From Paramecium sonneborni (taxonomy: Eukaryota; Ciliophora; Oligohymenophorea; Peniculida; Parameciidae), in NCBI GenBank assembly GCA_905182985.1, contig CAJJDN010000108.1, positions 176,771 to 240,770 of the forward strand: DNA of 64,000 nucleotides. The letters run 5' to 3'. The notes beneath the pieces were generated by a model. It ran no database searches and was not told where the DNA came from. It saw nothing but the letters and a program-made list of their open reading frames with translations. Below, one piece after another: positions 24,246-35,728 of this stretch. Position 1 is the first letter of the stretch, and every line of letters begins with the position of its first letter. A program made the position numbers and the translations under genes.

Positions 24246-26503
24246 ATGTCAGAATAAAAAGATAGTTCACTATAGGGATAACTTTTTGATAATTTAAGAT
24301 CATTGATAACACTTATAGATCAATTAAGAGATTTGGGAGTTTAGGAGTACATAAAATTACCCAGAATAGCTGTTTTAGGAAGTTAGAGTGCAGGAAAAAG
24401 TAGTCTTTTGGAGAATATTGTTGGATTGGATTTTTTACCAAGAGGTGAAGGAATAGTAACAAGAAGACCTTTGGAAATGAGATTAATACATAAACCTGAT
24501 GCATTAAAACCATGGGCAGTGTTTGATGTATGTAAAGATTAGAAATTCTTTGATTTTGAGAAGGTTAGAGAATATATTGTAGAATTGACAGACAAAGCAA
24601 CAGGAAATTCAAAAGGTAGAAAGAATTAAAATAATAAATTAGATGTTGTACCTGATCCAATAGTAATGACTGTTTATTCACGTGATTGTCCAGATTTGAC
24701 AGTAATTGATTTACCAGGAATAACAAGAATAGCAATAAAAGGATAACGAGAAGATATTGAGAAAGTAACATTAGAAATGGCTACTCATTATTGTTAAGAT
24801 GAAAGAACAATAATATTAGCTGTATGTCCAGCTAATCAAGATTTATCAACAAGTGATGGTCTTTAATTAGCAATTAAATTAGATCCAACTGGATCAAGAA
24901 CTTTAGGTGTAATTACAAAAGTAATAATATATAATATTAATATAGATTGACATTATGGATTAGGGAACAGATTGTAGAAAAGAATTATTAGGATAAGTGA
25001 TACCTTTGAAATTGGGTTATGTTGGTGTTAAGAATAGAAATTAAAAAGATATTAATGATAAAGTTAGAGTTGCAGTAGCTTTATAAAAAGAGACAGATTT
25101 CTTTGCAAAACATGCATTATATTCTTAGATGCCTCCAGATATTATGGGAACAAAAGCTTTGATTTAGAAATTAACTACTATCTTGTTTAAACAGTATGTA
25201 TTCTTTAAATAATCAAAGTATTCGAGCATCCTTACCTTAAATTATCAGAGAAATAGATATCAAGGTTTAAGATTGTGAAGTTAAACTTGCTTAACTTGGT
25301 CCAGGATTACCTAGAGATAATAAAGAAAAAATGTAAGTTATCTGGAATATGTTGACTGAATATACAGAAAATCTTAATAATAAATTAAGAGGAAAATTTG
25401 ATGTCAAATCTGCATTATAAAAAGATACACAAATTTCTGGAGGAGCTTAAGTCAAACTCTATCTAAATGATCTATATAAAGAGTATTCTCTTTTATTATA
25501 CAATATAGTGAAGCTAGCAAGACTTTTAGAATCAGTAGAGAGTATACAGATAGAGAAATTAGAGAGGCCATTAGATTGCATTAAGGTGATTCTATTCCAG
25601 GATTTCCATCTTTTGATAGCTTTTTATATTTGATTATGCCACAATTAGAGAAATTAAGAGAACCTGCAGTAAACACTCTTAATGAAGTGTTTACATATGT
25701 TGACTCATTATCTAATAGCATATTAAAAAAAGTGTTTTACAGATTCCCTACAATTTTAGATGCAATATCAGATATCAGTTCATAAGTTTTAACAGAATAA
25801 AAGAATAAAACAAAAGTAGTTGTTGAGAATTTGATTGATGCTGAGCTAGGTTACATTTTTACAAATGATTAAGATTATTTAACAATGAATGCTAGTATTA
25901 TTCCAGTATATTTATGGTTTCTATTTAATTTTAGTAAGAAGATAAAGAGGATTAGAAAAGTGCAGCTGCTGCTCCAACAGGTGATAATGCTGCAAATACA
26001 TCAACAACAACAACAACAACAACATAAAATTAAAGTAAATCAGCTTAATCAGGAAATAAGGATACTGATCCAGAAAAAGTACTAGCCTAAGAATTGAGCA
26101 GAAGATTAGATTCATATTATAGAATTGTCATTAGAAATTTAAGAGATTCTATTCCTAAGGCAATAGGATATTTCTTAGTTAGAGCAGCTTAAGAGTAAAT
26201 GCAATTTTAATTATATAATGAAATAATGAAGAGTTAATCTGTTATGGGATTAATGTCTGAAGTAAAATTTTAATTTAATTATATTTAGCCTGAATATATA
26301 ACAATCGAAAGAGATACAATCAAAAAGACTTTGTAGGTATTGAGAAATGCATAGAAATTATTGAAATAGGATCCATAGTATTTTAAATATTTAAACAAAA
26401 TAGATAAACATTCTAACGATAAACTAGTGAAGCTGTTTTAGATAAAGTAAAGAAAACTGCAGCAGATACAATTAATAAAACAAAAAGATTTCTTGGAATA
26501 TGA
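24246..26503 (+). CDS. dynamin-related GTPase (Drp1-like)
   Basis: Large GTPase that assembles on membranes and cuts them (mitochondrial, peroxisomal or endocytic fission). Six exons; introns 24921-24945, 25194-25218, 25483-25508, 25906-25934 and 26378-26403. 708 residues. Motifs in order: P-loop [13 protein letters not shown], switch [10 protein letters not shown], switch [26 protein letters not shown], and GVITKIDIMDQG (TKxD), which spans the first intron. The middle domain has MPPDIMG and [21 protein letters not shown] low-complexity threonine run (about residues 540-550) sits where animal dynamins have a PH domain, and there is no proline-rich tail. The C-terminus [20 protein letters not shown] is the GTPase effector domain. 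This layout is Drp1/Dnm1-like. Paramecium and Tetrahymena have several paralogues; I cannot tell which. Confidence 0.95.
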
Positions 26504-26580
26504 TTTTTATCAATTATATAACCAAGCATATTATTTTATAAACCTACTGATCTAGTTTGATTAATTCATATGATGATATA

Positions 26581-28955
26581 TCAGGAATATTAAGCTGAAG
26601 GTAGTTACTACAACTGTCTACTTTATTCTTGTTTAATAGTTTATTATTATTTTTTTTTTGAATTTTATAATGAAATTTCTGAGATCTTTTGTTTATATTC
26701 ATCTCTAGTGATCATATTTTTAGTATGTTCTAATTTCCATTCTTTTTAGATATTATGCATTTATGTTCTATTATCTGTTTCCTCCCTATATAACTAATCA
26801 TTCATTTAATAGGCAGTCTTTAATTCATGATCATAAGCTTAATTAAAATCAACTTTGGCTTTGACTAATCTTTTAGCTTACTCTGCTAAGATTTTTCTTT
26901 CTCTTAAATTTACTGATTCAACACCTTCTTATACAATTAATTTTTCATTCTATCTGTTTTTGATTTCTCTCTCCAATCCTAACTAATTATTATTCTATAA
27001 TACCATCTTATTATGATTTCCATGCTTTCATTTCTACCATAGCTTTATTAGCATTCATATATTATTATCTAAGTTTAGTCTCTCTAACTTCCGCAGCTAT
27101 TCGTTATTCTTCAGCACTCTTAACTTATTTTTTATTGCTTATTTTATTTTATACTTAAATTAATTATTCCTCTCTAATCTTTTTTCTTAATTCTTCTTCT
27201 TTTTATTTTTTCATTCTCTTTGCTTCTCTCTCCATATCTTTTTATTATGATTCTGCTTATCTATGTGCTTTTATTTCTTAAACTTTTCTTTGCATTGATG
27301 ATAAATATTCATCTTTTTAATTAACAATCTCTTTTCTTTTTTCTTCTTCTTCTGCCTTTCTTTCTGCTTTCACTACTTCTAATCTATCTCTCAATTCAGC
27401 TAATGACATTTCTTCCAATAAACCATAACCCATTGTTTCTGTTGGATCATATCCTTTTGTTCTTTTTATAGGTTATCTTTCTAATTCTCTAATCTATTTA
27501 ATTAATTCTTCTCTCTTTATTCTTATTTACTCATCTTCTTATCTTTTCAATTCTAACATTCTTGCCATTTCTAATTTCTAATCTTCAGCCATTTACTTAT
27601 TTTTTTCTTATACTTTTTCTACCTATAAATATACTTTCTTTTCAGCTTCAATTATTTGTTCAATTAATTACTTTTTATGTTCTACTTATTCTTATTATAA
27701 TTCTTATCTTTCTTTTAATCTTTCAATAGCTTCAATTTTCATTTTTTCAGCTAAAATTCTATTCTCTTTATATTTTTCTTCTTATGCTCTCATAGCTGCT
27801 TCTCTTGCTAATTCCATTTCTATCTTTTTTTATTATTAATGTTCCATTCTAGCAATTTATTCTTATTCTTCTTATTATCTTTTCCATTCTTCAAATTCTC
27901 CTGAATCTCTAAGATTTACTTCTAAATTTTTAACTCTTTCTCTTTCTATTTCTTATTTTTTCTTTAATAACATTTCTTCTCTCAATATAGCAGCAGCATT
28001 TAATTTAATTTCAGCTGTCTCTAAATCAACAGGAGCAGGTTTTGCAATTTTCATATTGAATTACAATTATTGATTTAATGTATCCTCTACTTCTTTTTTA
28101 ATAGTTTCATAATTAGTAGGTCTAAGATCTGTTTTGAATTCAAATTATTTAGTATCCTTATATGTTTCTTATACTTTTTTTTTAGATTATTCAAATCTAA
28201 TCTTATTATCTTCTTCAATTTATTATAAAGTTTTTTTATTGAGATTACTTGGAATAGGTTTACTTTTGTATTGTTCTGGTTTAGGAGGTGGTGGTGGTTC
28301 AGGCTTTTTCTTAGTTTCACTTAATTTAAATGGCATAGTTTTTGTCGGTTATTTTTTTGTTGCTGATTCTGGTCTTTCATCTTCTTAAACTAATTCACTT
28401 TATTTTCCAGTTGCTCTTGAACTTAAAGAACTTAATAAATCTTTCATCATAGGAAAATGTTATTCAAGTCCTCCAATTACAGTTTCTTGTATATATTAAG
28501 GATCATATATTTCATTCCAAAGTGGTTTAATATGCGTAATAATTTTATCTATGTCAAATAGAAATTGTAGTAAGACATTCATTTTTACAGGATCTTATTC
28601 GTTGACCATTTTTTTGAATTCATTGTAAGGTAATTCATCTAATCTAAATAAAATGAGATAAGAAAAAATATGATATAGAGTTGCATCATTTCTATTTGTT
28701 GTGCTAGATAAGAGTGTAAACATCGTTTTTGTAAGTATTTTAAGAAACTCTTCATAACGTTGTACTCCTGAGAATACCTGCGTGTTTATTTATATTTTAT
28801 ATATATACTTGCTTCAAAAACATGATTTCTGTGTCGAATAATTTCTTACAATTCTCTTATATATATTATTCACAATGAGAGTCTGGTGTCAAGATTATAG
28901 GATTGTAAGATTTGATTAGTTCAATTACATGAGTTATTAGTTGTTGATATCGCAT
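26581..28955 (-). CDS. CFAP99: probable cilia- and flagella-associated protein 99
   Basis: Three exons on the minus strand: 28809-28955, 27038-28777, 26581-27006; introns 28778-28808 and 27007-27037 are both 31 nt. 770 residues. The N-terminus MRYQQLITHVIELIKSYNP is followed by a helical domain (VFSGVQRYEEFLKILT, LFRLDELPYNEFKKMV, HIKPLWNEIYDPQYIQE). Next is a proline-rich linker (MPFKLSETKKKPEPPPPPKP), then ~450 residues of highly charged coiled coil rich in Glu/Arg/Lys, with MGYGLLEEMSLAELRDRLE inside it. This order matches CFAP99, an axonemal protein; the call rests on remembered family layout, not on an alignment. Most of the region shows as Cys/Ser-rich junk if read on the wrong strand. 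Confidence 0.62.
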
Positions 28956-29070
28956 AATTAATTTATATATTTAGTTAATGTATAAAATAAATATAAACAT
29001 CTAATTAGTAGAATATTTAAAATATTTATATTTCGAAGTCAAGTAATCTAACACAACAATATTTAAATTA

Positions 29071-29594
29071 ATGAGTAAGGAGATTCATTCTACAGAGATC
29101 AAGGGCAGAGCAAGTAGAAAGCATTTCCCTTAAATAGACATAGGTGAACTTAAGCCAAAAATCACATTTCTTGATAGTCTAAGTAGCAATTGTTAATTCA
29201 TGTTGTAGTGCAGAAGAAGTATCAACTTAACACCAATGTGAACTAATATACTTTAGGAAAAGTCTATTTGGAATCTTAAAAAGAGAGAGTCGTTTTTAGA
29301 GTCTTTTAGGATTCAGATTTAAATATATCTTCAATCTTCTAGAATAAACTCAATAAAACAACTGTCGATGATGATATGATGACTACATATTCACAAATTT
29401 CTTATGCAAGAAAACAAAATAAAAAGGATTTAATTAGAAGGATTTATGAAAAAGAAAAATGGCCAAAAAGTAAAAAAGAATCTGTTGAAGAAATGGAATA
29501 ATCTTTATTTGGATCAGATGAAGAACCTTAAGTATATTGTACATAGAAATCAAATTAAGATAGAAAAACCCGCTAGTTTATTTAATCTCAGTGA
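29071..29594 (+). CDS. small basic/acidic protein of unknown function, 165 aa
   Basis: Two exons, 29071-29182 and 29209-29594, with a 26-nt intron (GTAGC..GTAG) splitting an ATG codon. The product starts MSKEIHSTEIKGRASRKHFP and contains YTLGKVYLESQKERVVFRVF, DDDMMTTYSQISYARKQNKK and LIRRIYEKEKWPKSKKESVE. It is soluble and highly charged. It is divergent from the CFAP99 gene, 115 bp between start codons, so the two may share a control region. No family recognised. Confidence 0.7.
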
Positions 29595-29661
29595 TTGATT
29601 TAATTATATATATAATAATAATATTTATAACTAAAATTAACATATATATTTCGTCACCACA

Positions 29662-30783
29662 ATGAAGTTAAGCAAAATGAATGAGGATGAAGCAGCACTC
29701 TTATTTGAGCAAAGGTAACCACTACATATCCTATCATGAGGAAAAATAAACTTATTGGAAATTTAATCGAACAATATTCAAAAGTCCAAAAGTAACAACC
29801 ATTATCTAAATATAATATTCTATCCAAACATGATCAACCTAAATTATATGAAAAAATCAATCCATTATATGATGATTGTATTGAAGGTAATTCAAAAGAA
29901 GGTCAATTAAAAAAAATAGTTAAGAATTCATTATTAAAAGAAATTGGGAATATTGATATTGAAATACAAAAAATGAACAATGAACATAATAATAATAGAA
30001 ATAAACCAATCTATTTAGAAAAATAAAATTCTTATTCTAAAATTGTTATCAAAACAATCAATTAAACTGAATTATCCAAATCTGAATAAAAAACTTCTAT
30101 TCAAAATAAAAATCAAAGCTATTATACTAATAGATAAAAATCTAATAAAATCAATTCTGTTGCAGAAAACTCTTATTCTAAACTTGCAGAATCTATTCGC
30201 AACTATTCAAATCAAAAAAAGGTTGATGATCCAAAAACTAATGTTTAATCCAAACCTTATGATTTTCTTTAAATCAAATCCTAATCTGATACAAAATTTA
30301 TTAAACAAAAACCTAAATCAATTAACATTGAAACTAATATTACCAAATCTAATTAAATGATTTCTAGTGAACGTAAAATACCTAAACCACCTCTTAAATA
30401 ATAATCTTAAAAGAGAAATTCAGAAAGTGAAAAAACATTACCTGTTAAAACCATTTTAAAATAAACTTCCAACCATACATATGATTTAAGTTCTACTAAA
30501 GCTAATACTACACAATAAGTAATATTTAGCGTTTAATCTTTAGTTTTATTAAAATAAAAATAATAATTGTCATAAAAGTTAAAACAATAGTTAGATTGGA
30601 GATTACAAGATTATAGAAGCTGTCAATATTTACAAAACACTCAAATAATTAGTGGATTCTAAAGAATAATTTCATTAAAAACATTCTACCACTTTACTTT
30701 AACAAAAAACTTCAACTTTATTGGTATTTATTTATTATAATTATTTTTAATAGTCTCATCAGAAAGTCAAATAAAAATCATGA
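29662..30783 (+). CDS. Lys/Asn/Ser-rich low-complexity protein
   Basis: Exons 29662-29714, 29741-30518 and 30544-30783 (introns of 26 and 25 nt) give 356 residues. A 30-nt GTATTT..TAG stretch at 30724-30753 has no TGA and divides by three, so it could also be spliced without changing the end. The protein is mostly disordered (runs such as KLAESIRNYSNQKKVDDPK) with a somewhat more regular last exon (KIIEAVNIYKTLKQLVDSKE). Same orientation as its neighbours, 67 bp after the previous stop. Function unknown. Confidence 0.65.
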
Positions 30784-30931
30784 ATTACTTATTTTAATTT
30801 TTATTATTAAATATTTATATAAAAGGATTAATTTTGTTTATTAATTTTAATTCCTGACAATGAAAATTATATTCATTATTTTTATCAAATAATTTATATA
30901 ATAATTTATTTATAATTTATCGTCTATAAGA

Positions 30932-31750
30932 ATGAGCTTTGAACGTTATCATCCGTCTAAACTAAACTTAGAATCTAGTGACAACAACCATCATCTGAAT
31001 GGTAATAACCATGTACATATCAAATATGCTCCTATCAAAATTATTCACAACGATATTGCTAATGGTGAGAAAAGACGCAAATATCCATAGTTAAATCTAC
31101 GCTTCTAAACTGCTGATGAAACCACCGTAATTATGTATCTTAAAGTAGACTCGTCAAGATCCAACTGTTACTATCCCTCTCAGTTTCCTACAATAATTAA
31201 TCTAATAGGCTTATTCAAATAAATAATTGAGAACAATAAACAATCCCTCCCTTCGAGTTGAAGAAAACAGAAATGATGCTGTAGAAGAGCTTATTAAATA
31301 AATTGAAATTTAATAAAAAGGAATTTATCCAATTGATGGTAAATATATGTATTTATTTTTATAATAGAAGATAAAAAAATATAAAATACTCTAATCTAAA
31401 ATTAAATGAATTTTATTTTTTAAAATGAAGAAGCAATTTAAATTATTGAAACTTACTTTTCAGACAATATTAATCTAAAGCCCTACTTCAAGACATGGCT
31501 ATAGTAACTAGAATTAAATGCCATTTAAGATATGTTGATTCTATGCCATTCTGATCCAAAAGGATAATAATATTCAGATCTTTTTAAAGCCCTGTTCTAA
31601 AAATTGTCCATTGAATTTTATCAGAAGCATGCTTATGCTATTGTTTTAAGAAGTGATCAATCAGAAAAGCTCAAATATTTATCTTAAATTGGAGAAATCT
31701 TAAATAAAATAACCAAACCTTAAGAATATTTTTATTTTAAGCAACAATGA
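30932..31750 (+). CDS. unidentified protein, 256 aa
   Basis: Exons 30932-31126, 31146-31338, 31368-31750; the first intron is only 19 nt (GTAATTATGTATCTTAAAG), the second 29 nt, and frames join exactly. N-terminal 65 residues are polar (MSFERYHPSKLNLESSDNNH, YPQLNLRFQTADETT). The middle has DPTVTIPLSFLQQLIQQAYS and LRVEENRNDAVEELIKQIEI; the last exon is helical (ETYFSDNINLKPYFKTWLQQ, FKALFQKLSIEFYQKHAYAI). Codon use in this gene's first exon is less AT-rich than in its neighbours. No membrane segment. No family recognised. Confidence 0.7.
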
Positions 31751-33006
31751 GATTGCAATTGTATGTTAATTGAGTTTAGTTTTGTTTTTTTCTGTATATT
31801 AGTAACTCATTATGATTCCTTCAAATACATAACCTAATCCTTATACTGATATTAATATAATTGTCCATTATATTTATCTCCTTAAACCTTATGAGGTAAT
31901 TTGGTAGAAATTTCTAAATTACATACCTTAAAGACTTTAGCCTCTAAGAGGAAGGTTTGTCAACTAAATTATTTATTTGCCTTTAACCTAATCTATCAAA
32001 ATAAGAAATTGATCTTAAAAATAATCAGGTTGTTTTTTAACATAAACAAATTATAACAGGATATTGACATATTCAGTCAACATGATTTCAAAAGTTTTTT
32101 TTAGTCAGCATCTTTGATATATTTACAAACTTAAAAATTAGGATTAGAAGGACCTAAACGAGAAATTCCATAAATAGCTTGAAAATTTAAAAGTTGTATT
32201 TTTAATCTTAATTTTTAATTAACCATTCTAAGAATATTGTTTCTAATTTTTCCGCATCTAATAATTGAATGTTACATATGTAGATCCTAATAGATAAGTG
32301 AAATTTAATTGATTAATTTTATTAAAATTTTTTAATAAATAAATTAATTGTATTTTCAATATTCTAAATCACAGCTTGAATTAATTTTAAAGATAACTCT
32401 CTTAACTAAATAGGGTTTCTAATTCCAAATAGTTTAATTTTTATGAGAAAAACTGGACTCCAAGCTTACTTAGTAGGACAATAATTTAAATAAGCTCCCT
32501 CCATGTATAATGAGAGATACTTATTATTTTCAAATTGATTTCAAATAGGTAATAAAATGTGTATAATTAAAGTAATACTTTTGGATTTTTAAGTGAGAGA
32601 TTTAATTCTTGAAGGTCTAAATTTTTGAAAAGGTTTGTTTCAAAGTTCTTATGATTCTAATTGAGAAACATACAGATTTAATAATTTTGAGAGATGAGTT
32701 CAAAAAATCTAGTTGAGAAGGTAATTAATGTTTTGGTCTGTTGAACCACATTTTTGTAATTTTAAATTGTTTTCAGAAGAGCTAATGTACTTCTGAATGT
32801 TTATGTTTAACCTACTCAAATGATTAATTTTAGGAAGTGTGATAATGATAATATCATAATTCATAAGTTGGTATTTAAATTATTGATTAAATTAGTATTA
32901 ATAAAAATATGATACATTATAGTGATTTTTCTTATGAATAATGATATAATGTATTATGTAAGTATTTATCTTTTAATAAATTCATCAATTATAAATATTA
33001 ATAATA
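31751..33006. other. ambiguous region, possible minus-strand gene(s)
   Basis: About 1.25 kb where several overlapping frames look coding but no single spliced model closes. On the minus strand a frame from an ATG at 32864 runs MNYDIIIITLPKINHLSRLN; other minus frames give KNLDLQELNLSLKNPKVLLQ and YLNYCPTKQAWSPVFLIKIK, ending at TGA 32088. On the plus strand a ~95-codon frame runs from about 31900 to 32180. The leucine spacing of the minus frames hints at leucine-rich repeats. I cannot decide strand or exons by eye. Confidence 0.3.
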
Positions 33007-33656
33007 ATGGACTCAATAAATGATGGTAGTTAAGCTAGAAAAAAGTATGCTGTAATCACCCCAGCAGTGAGAATGGCTTTTATTAAAAAAGTCTAATCAA
33101 AATAATCCACAATAAAGTAGGCTGCTCAAGAGTTTGGAATTAAGTTTAGTACTTCTAAAGCTATTTTGTAAACTTACAGAAGGGAAGGAAGAGTAGGAAA
33201 GAAGAAGACTAGATAGAGAAGAAGTACTTCTAAATTAGAATCTCAACAAGAAAAACCTAAGGAAATCATTAAAACAAAAGAATCGTTGACTCCAATCCAA
33301 TCTGTTTAAACTTGCTCTGTAGACTTATAATATCAATCCTTATAACTACAGTTAAATTAATAACTGTAAATGATGTAGCTTAGCTTATCTATGAATCCAT
33401 ACATGATTCTTTAACAGTAAGAGTGTTAATTTGATTCTTTAGAAACCAATATTTAAACTAATGCTTAATGTAATTATAAGCACAGTAGATGATCAATTCG
33501 TAAGGATGGTTGAAGCCCATTTAACAACCACAGCCTCTTCTTTAATAGTTTGGAAGAATTCAGGAACAAAGATCATATATAACTCCATTATAATCTAGCA
33601 AGTGTCTTGATCAAAAATATGAGGAAGGCCGTCCTACATTGAAGGATTTCATTTGA
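33007..33656 (+). CDS. helix-turn-helix DNA-binding protein (transposase-like HTH)
   Basis: Exons 33007-33484 and 33505-33656, intron 20 nt; 209 residues. Residues ~10-70 form a homeodomain-like HTH: ARKKYAVITPAVRMAFIKKV, then STIKQAAQEFGIKFSTSKAI (helix-turn-helix core) and LQTYRREGRVGKKKTRQ (basic tail). HTHs of this kind resemble the N-terminal DNA-binding parts of Tc1/mariner and IS630 transposases and pipsqueak-type factors, but there is no DDE catalytic domain. The rest is glutamine-rich and disordered, ending YEEGRPTLKDFI. It may be a transcription factor derived from a transposase. The 3' two-thirds is duplicated by join 4. Confidence 0.72.
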
Positions 33657-34023
33657 ATATGACAATATTGTATTAATTATCACATTTTTCAGAACTTAAA
33701 AAATCTTATAATCTTTTATATGTATATTTAAATTAGTTAATAAAATAAATTTTAAAATAGCAAATAACTATTATTTATGGTATTATGAATGAAATCAAAA
33801 TTCGAATTAATATATTTCTACCTTTTTATTACTCTATTTGATTTTGTTGAAATAAAAATCAAAAGAATGAGGAAATGTTGTTAATCGTAATTAAGTAGAA
33901 AATTAACAAGATATAATTTTTGTTTGGAATAAAGTAAATGGGTTAACAATAATATTTTAGTATTTATGAGTATAAATTAAATATTGAATATGATTATTTA
34001 TAATAAAAATTGTTACCATATCT
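33657..34023. other. AT-rich intergenic stretch
   Basis: 367 bases between HTH gene and glutaredoxin (repeated at 34941-35307). No open frame or RNA gene seen; it should hold the glutaredoxin promoter. Confidence 0.5.
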
Positions 34024-34308
34024 ATGGAACATAAAGAGATAAAATCAGATAAACAAGTGGTAATATATGGAGGTGATTATTGTCCTTATTGCCATAAATT
34101 AAAGCACTTTTTGGAGAGCAAAAACATAGAATATGAATATCGGGATATCACAAAGGAAAAGGAATATGAAAGATAAGTAAATGAATTCGTAGTTAAATTA
34201 AAATGGAGTACAATTCCAATGGTATTCATAAAATAAAGATTCGTTGGTGGATATACAGATGTAGTAAGTTTGGATTAGAGAGGAGAATTGGAGAAATTAG
34301 TAAAATGA
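34024..34308 (+). CDS. glutaredoxin (dithiol, CPYC)
   Basis: Single exon, 94 residues, a typical class I glutaredoxin: glutathione-dependent disulfide reductase. The active site is YGGDYCPYCHKLKHFL (Cys-Pro-Tyr-Cys), preceded by the beta strand VVIYGG. Further on are WSTIPMVFIKQRFVGGYTDV, which contains the TVP-type cis-proline (here STIP) and the GG glutathione-binding motif, followed by the C-terminal helix LDQRGELEKLVK. No targeting sequence, so probably cytosolic. A second identical copy at 35308-35592 comes from join 4. Confidence 0.95.
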
Positions 34309-34444
34309 AGAATTGGAGCTTGATTATTATAAATGATAAATTATATACAGAGAGATAATAATTATTTAGTAATAATAACATGAATTAAGTGAAGAAACAG
34401 AATAAAAGTTGCTGAAAATAATAAATATATTATTAATGAATTTG

Positions 34445-34531
34445 TCATTTTTTTTTGACTGGTAAATTAACTTCTTTCCATATTTTACATGTATTATCTT
34501 TAGATCCAGTAATGATGATGTCTCCTTCATA
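34445..34531 (-). other. fragment of the DAW1 3' end (assembly copy)
   Basis: The last 29 codons of DAW1 (through [18 protein letters not shown]), cut by the N at 34532. Identical to 35729-35815. Not a gene. Confidence 0.85.
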
Positions 34532-34532
34532 N

Positions 34533-34940
34533 AGAAAAACCTAAGGAAATCATTAAAACAAAAGAATCGTTGACTCCAATCCAATCTGTTTAAACTTGCT
34601 CTGTAGACTTATAATATCAATCCTTATAACTACAGTTAAATTAATAACTGTAAATGATGTAGCTTAGCTTATCTATGAATCCATACATGATTCTTTAACA
34701 GTAAGAGTGTTAATTTGATTCTTTAGAAACCAATATTTAAACTAATGCTTAATGTAATTATAAGCACAGTAGATGATCAATTCGTAAGGATGGTTGAAGC
34801 CCATTTAACAACCACAGCCTCTTCTTTAATAGTTTGGAAGAATTCAGGAACAAAGATCATATATAACTCCATTATAATCTAGCAAGTGTCTTGATCAAAA
34901 ATATGAGGAAGGCCGTCCTACATTGAAGGATTTCATTTGA
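34533..34940 (+). other. duplicate 3' part of the HTH gene (assembly copy)
   Basis: Begins directly after the N, inside the codons for QQEKPKE, and repeats the glutamine-rich tail and last exon of 33007-33656. It has no start codon or HTH domain. A product of join 4. Confidence 0.85.
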
Positions 34941-35307
34941 ATATGACAATATTGTATTAATTATCACATTTTTCAGAACTTAAAAAATCTTATAATCTTT
35001 TATATGTATATTTAAATTAGTTAATAAAATAAATTTTAAAATAGCAAATAACTATTATTTATGGTATTATGAATGAAATCAAAATTCGAATTAATATATT
35101 TCTACCTTTTTATTACTCTATTTGATTTTGTTGAAATAAAAATCAAAAGAATGAGGAAATGTTGTTAATCGTAATTAAGTAGAAAATTAACAAGATATAA
35201 TTTTTGTTTGGAATAAAGTAAATGGGTTAACAATAATATTTTAGTATTTATGAGTATAAATTAAATATTGAATATGATTATTTATAATAAAAATTGTTAC
35301 CATATCT

Positions 35308-35592
35308 ATGGAACATAAAGAGATAAAATCAGATAAACAAGTGGTAATATATGGAGGTGATTATTGTCCTTATTGCCATAAATTAAAGCACTTTTTGGAG
35401 AGCAAAAACATAGAATATGAATATCGGGATATCACAAAGGAAAAGGAATATGAAAGATAAGTAAATGAATTCGTAGTTAAATTAAAATGGAGTACAATTC
35501 CAATGGTATTCATAAAATAAAGATTCGTTGGTGGATATACAGATGTAGTAAGTTTGGATTAGAGAGGAGAATTGGAGAAATTAGTAAAATGA
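35308..35592 (+). CDS. second copy of glutaredoxin (assembly duplicate)
   Basis: Identical 94-residue frame to 34024-34308 at an offset of 1,284 bp. The duplicated block ends at an N, so a single glutaredoxin is expected between the HTH gene and DAW1. Confidence 0.85.
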
Positions 35593-35728
35593 AGAATTGG
35601 AGCTTGATTATTATAAATGATAAATTATATACAGAGAGATAATAATTATTTAGTAATAATAACATGAATTAAGTGAAGAAACAGAATAAAAGTTGCTGAA
35701 AATAATAAATATATTATTAATGAATTTG

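Noticed and set aside
28134..28388. + strand ORF with a glycine run
   Set aside because: Antisense of the proline-rich linker of the probable CFAP99 gene; the minus frame is continuous over 580 codons.
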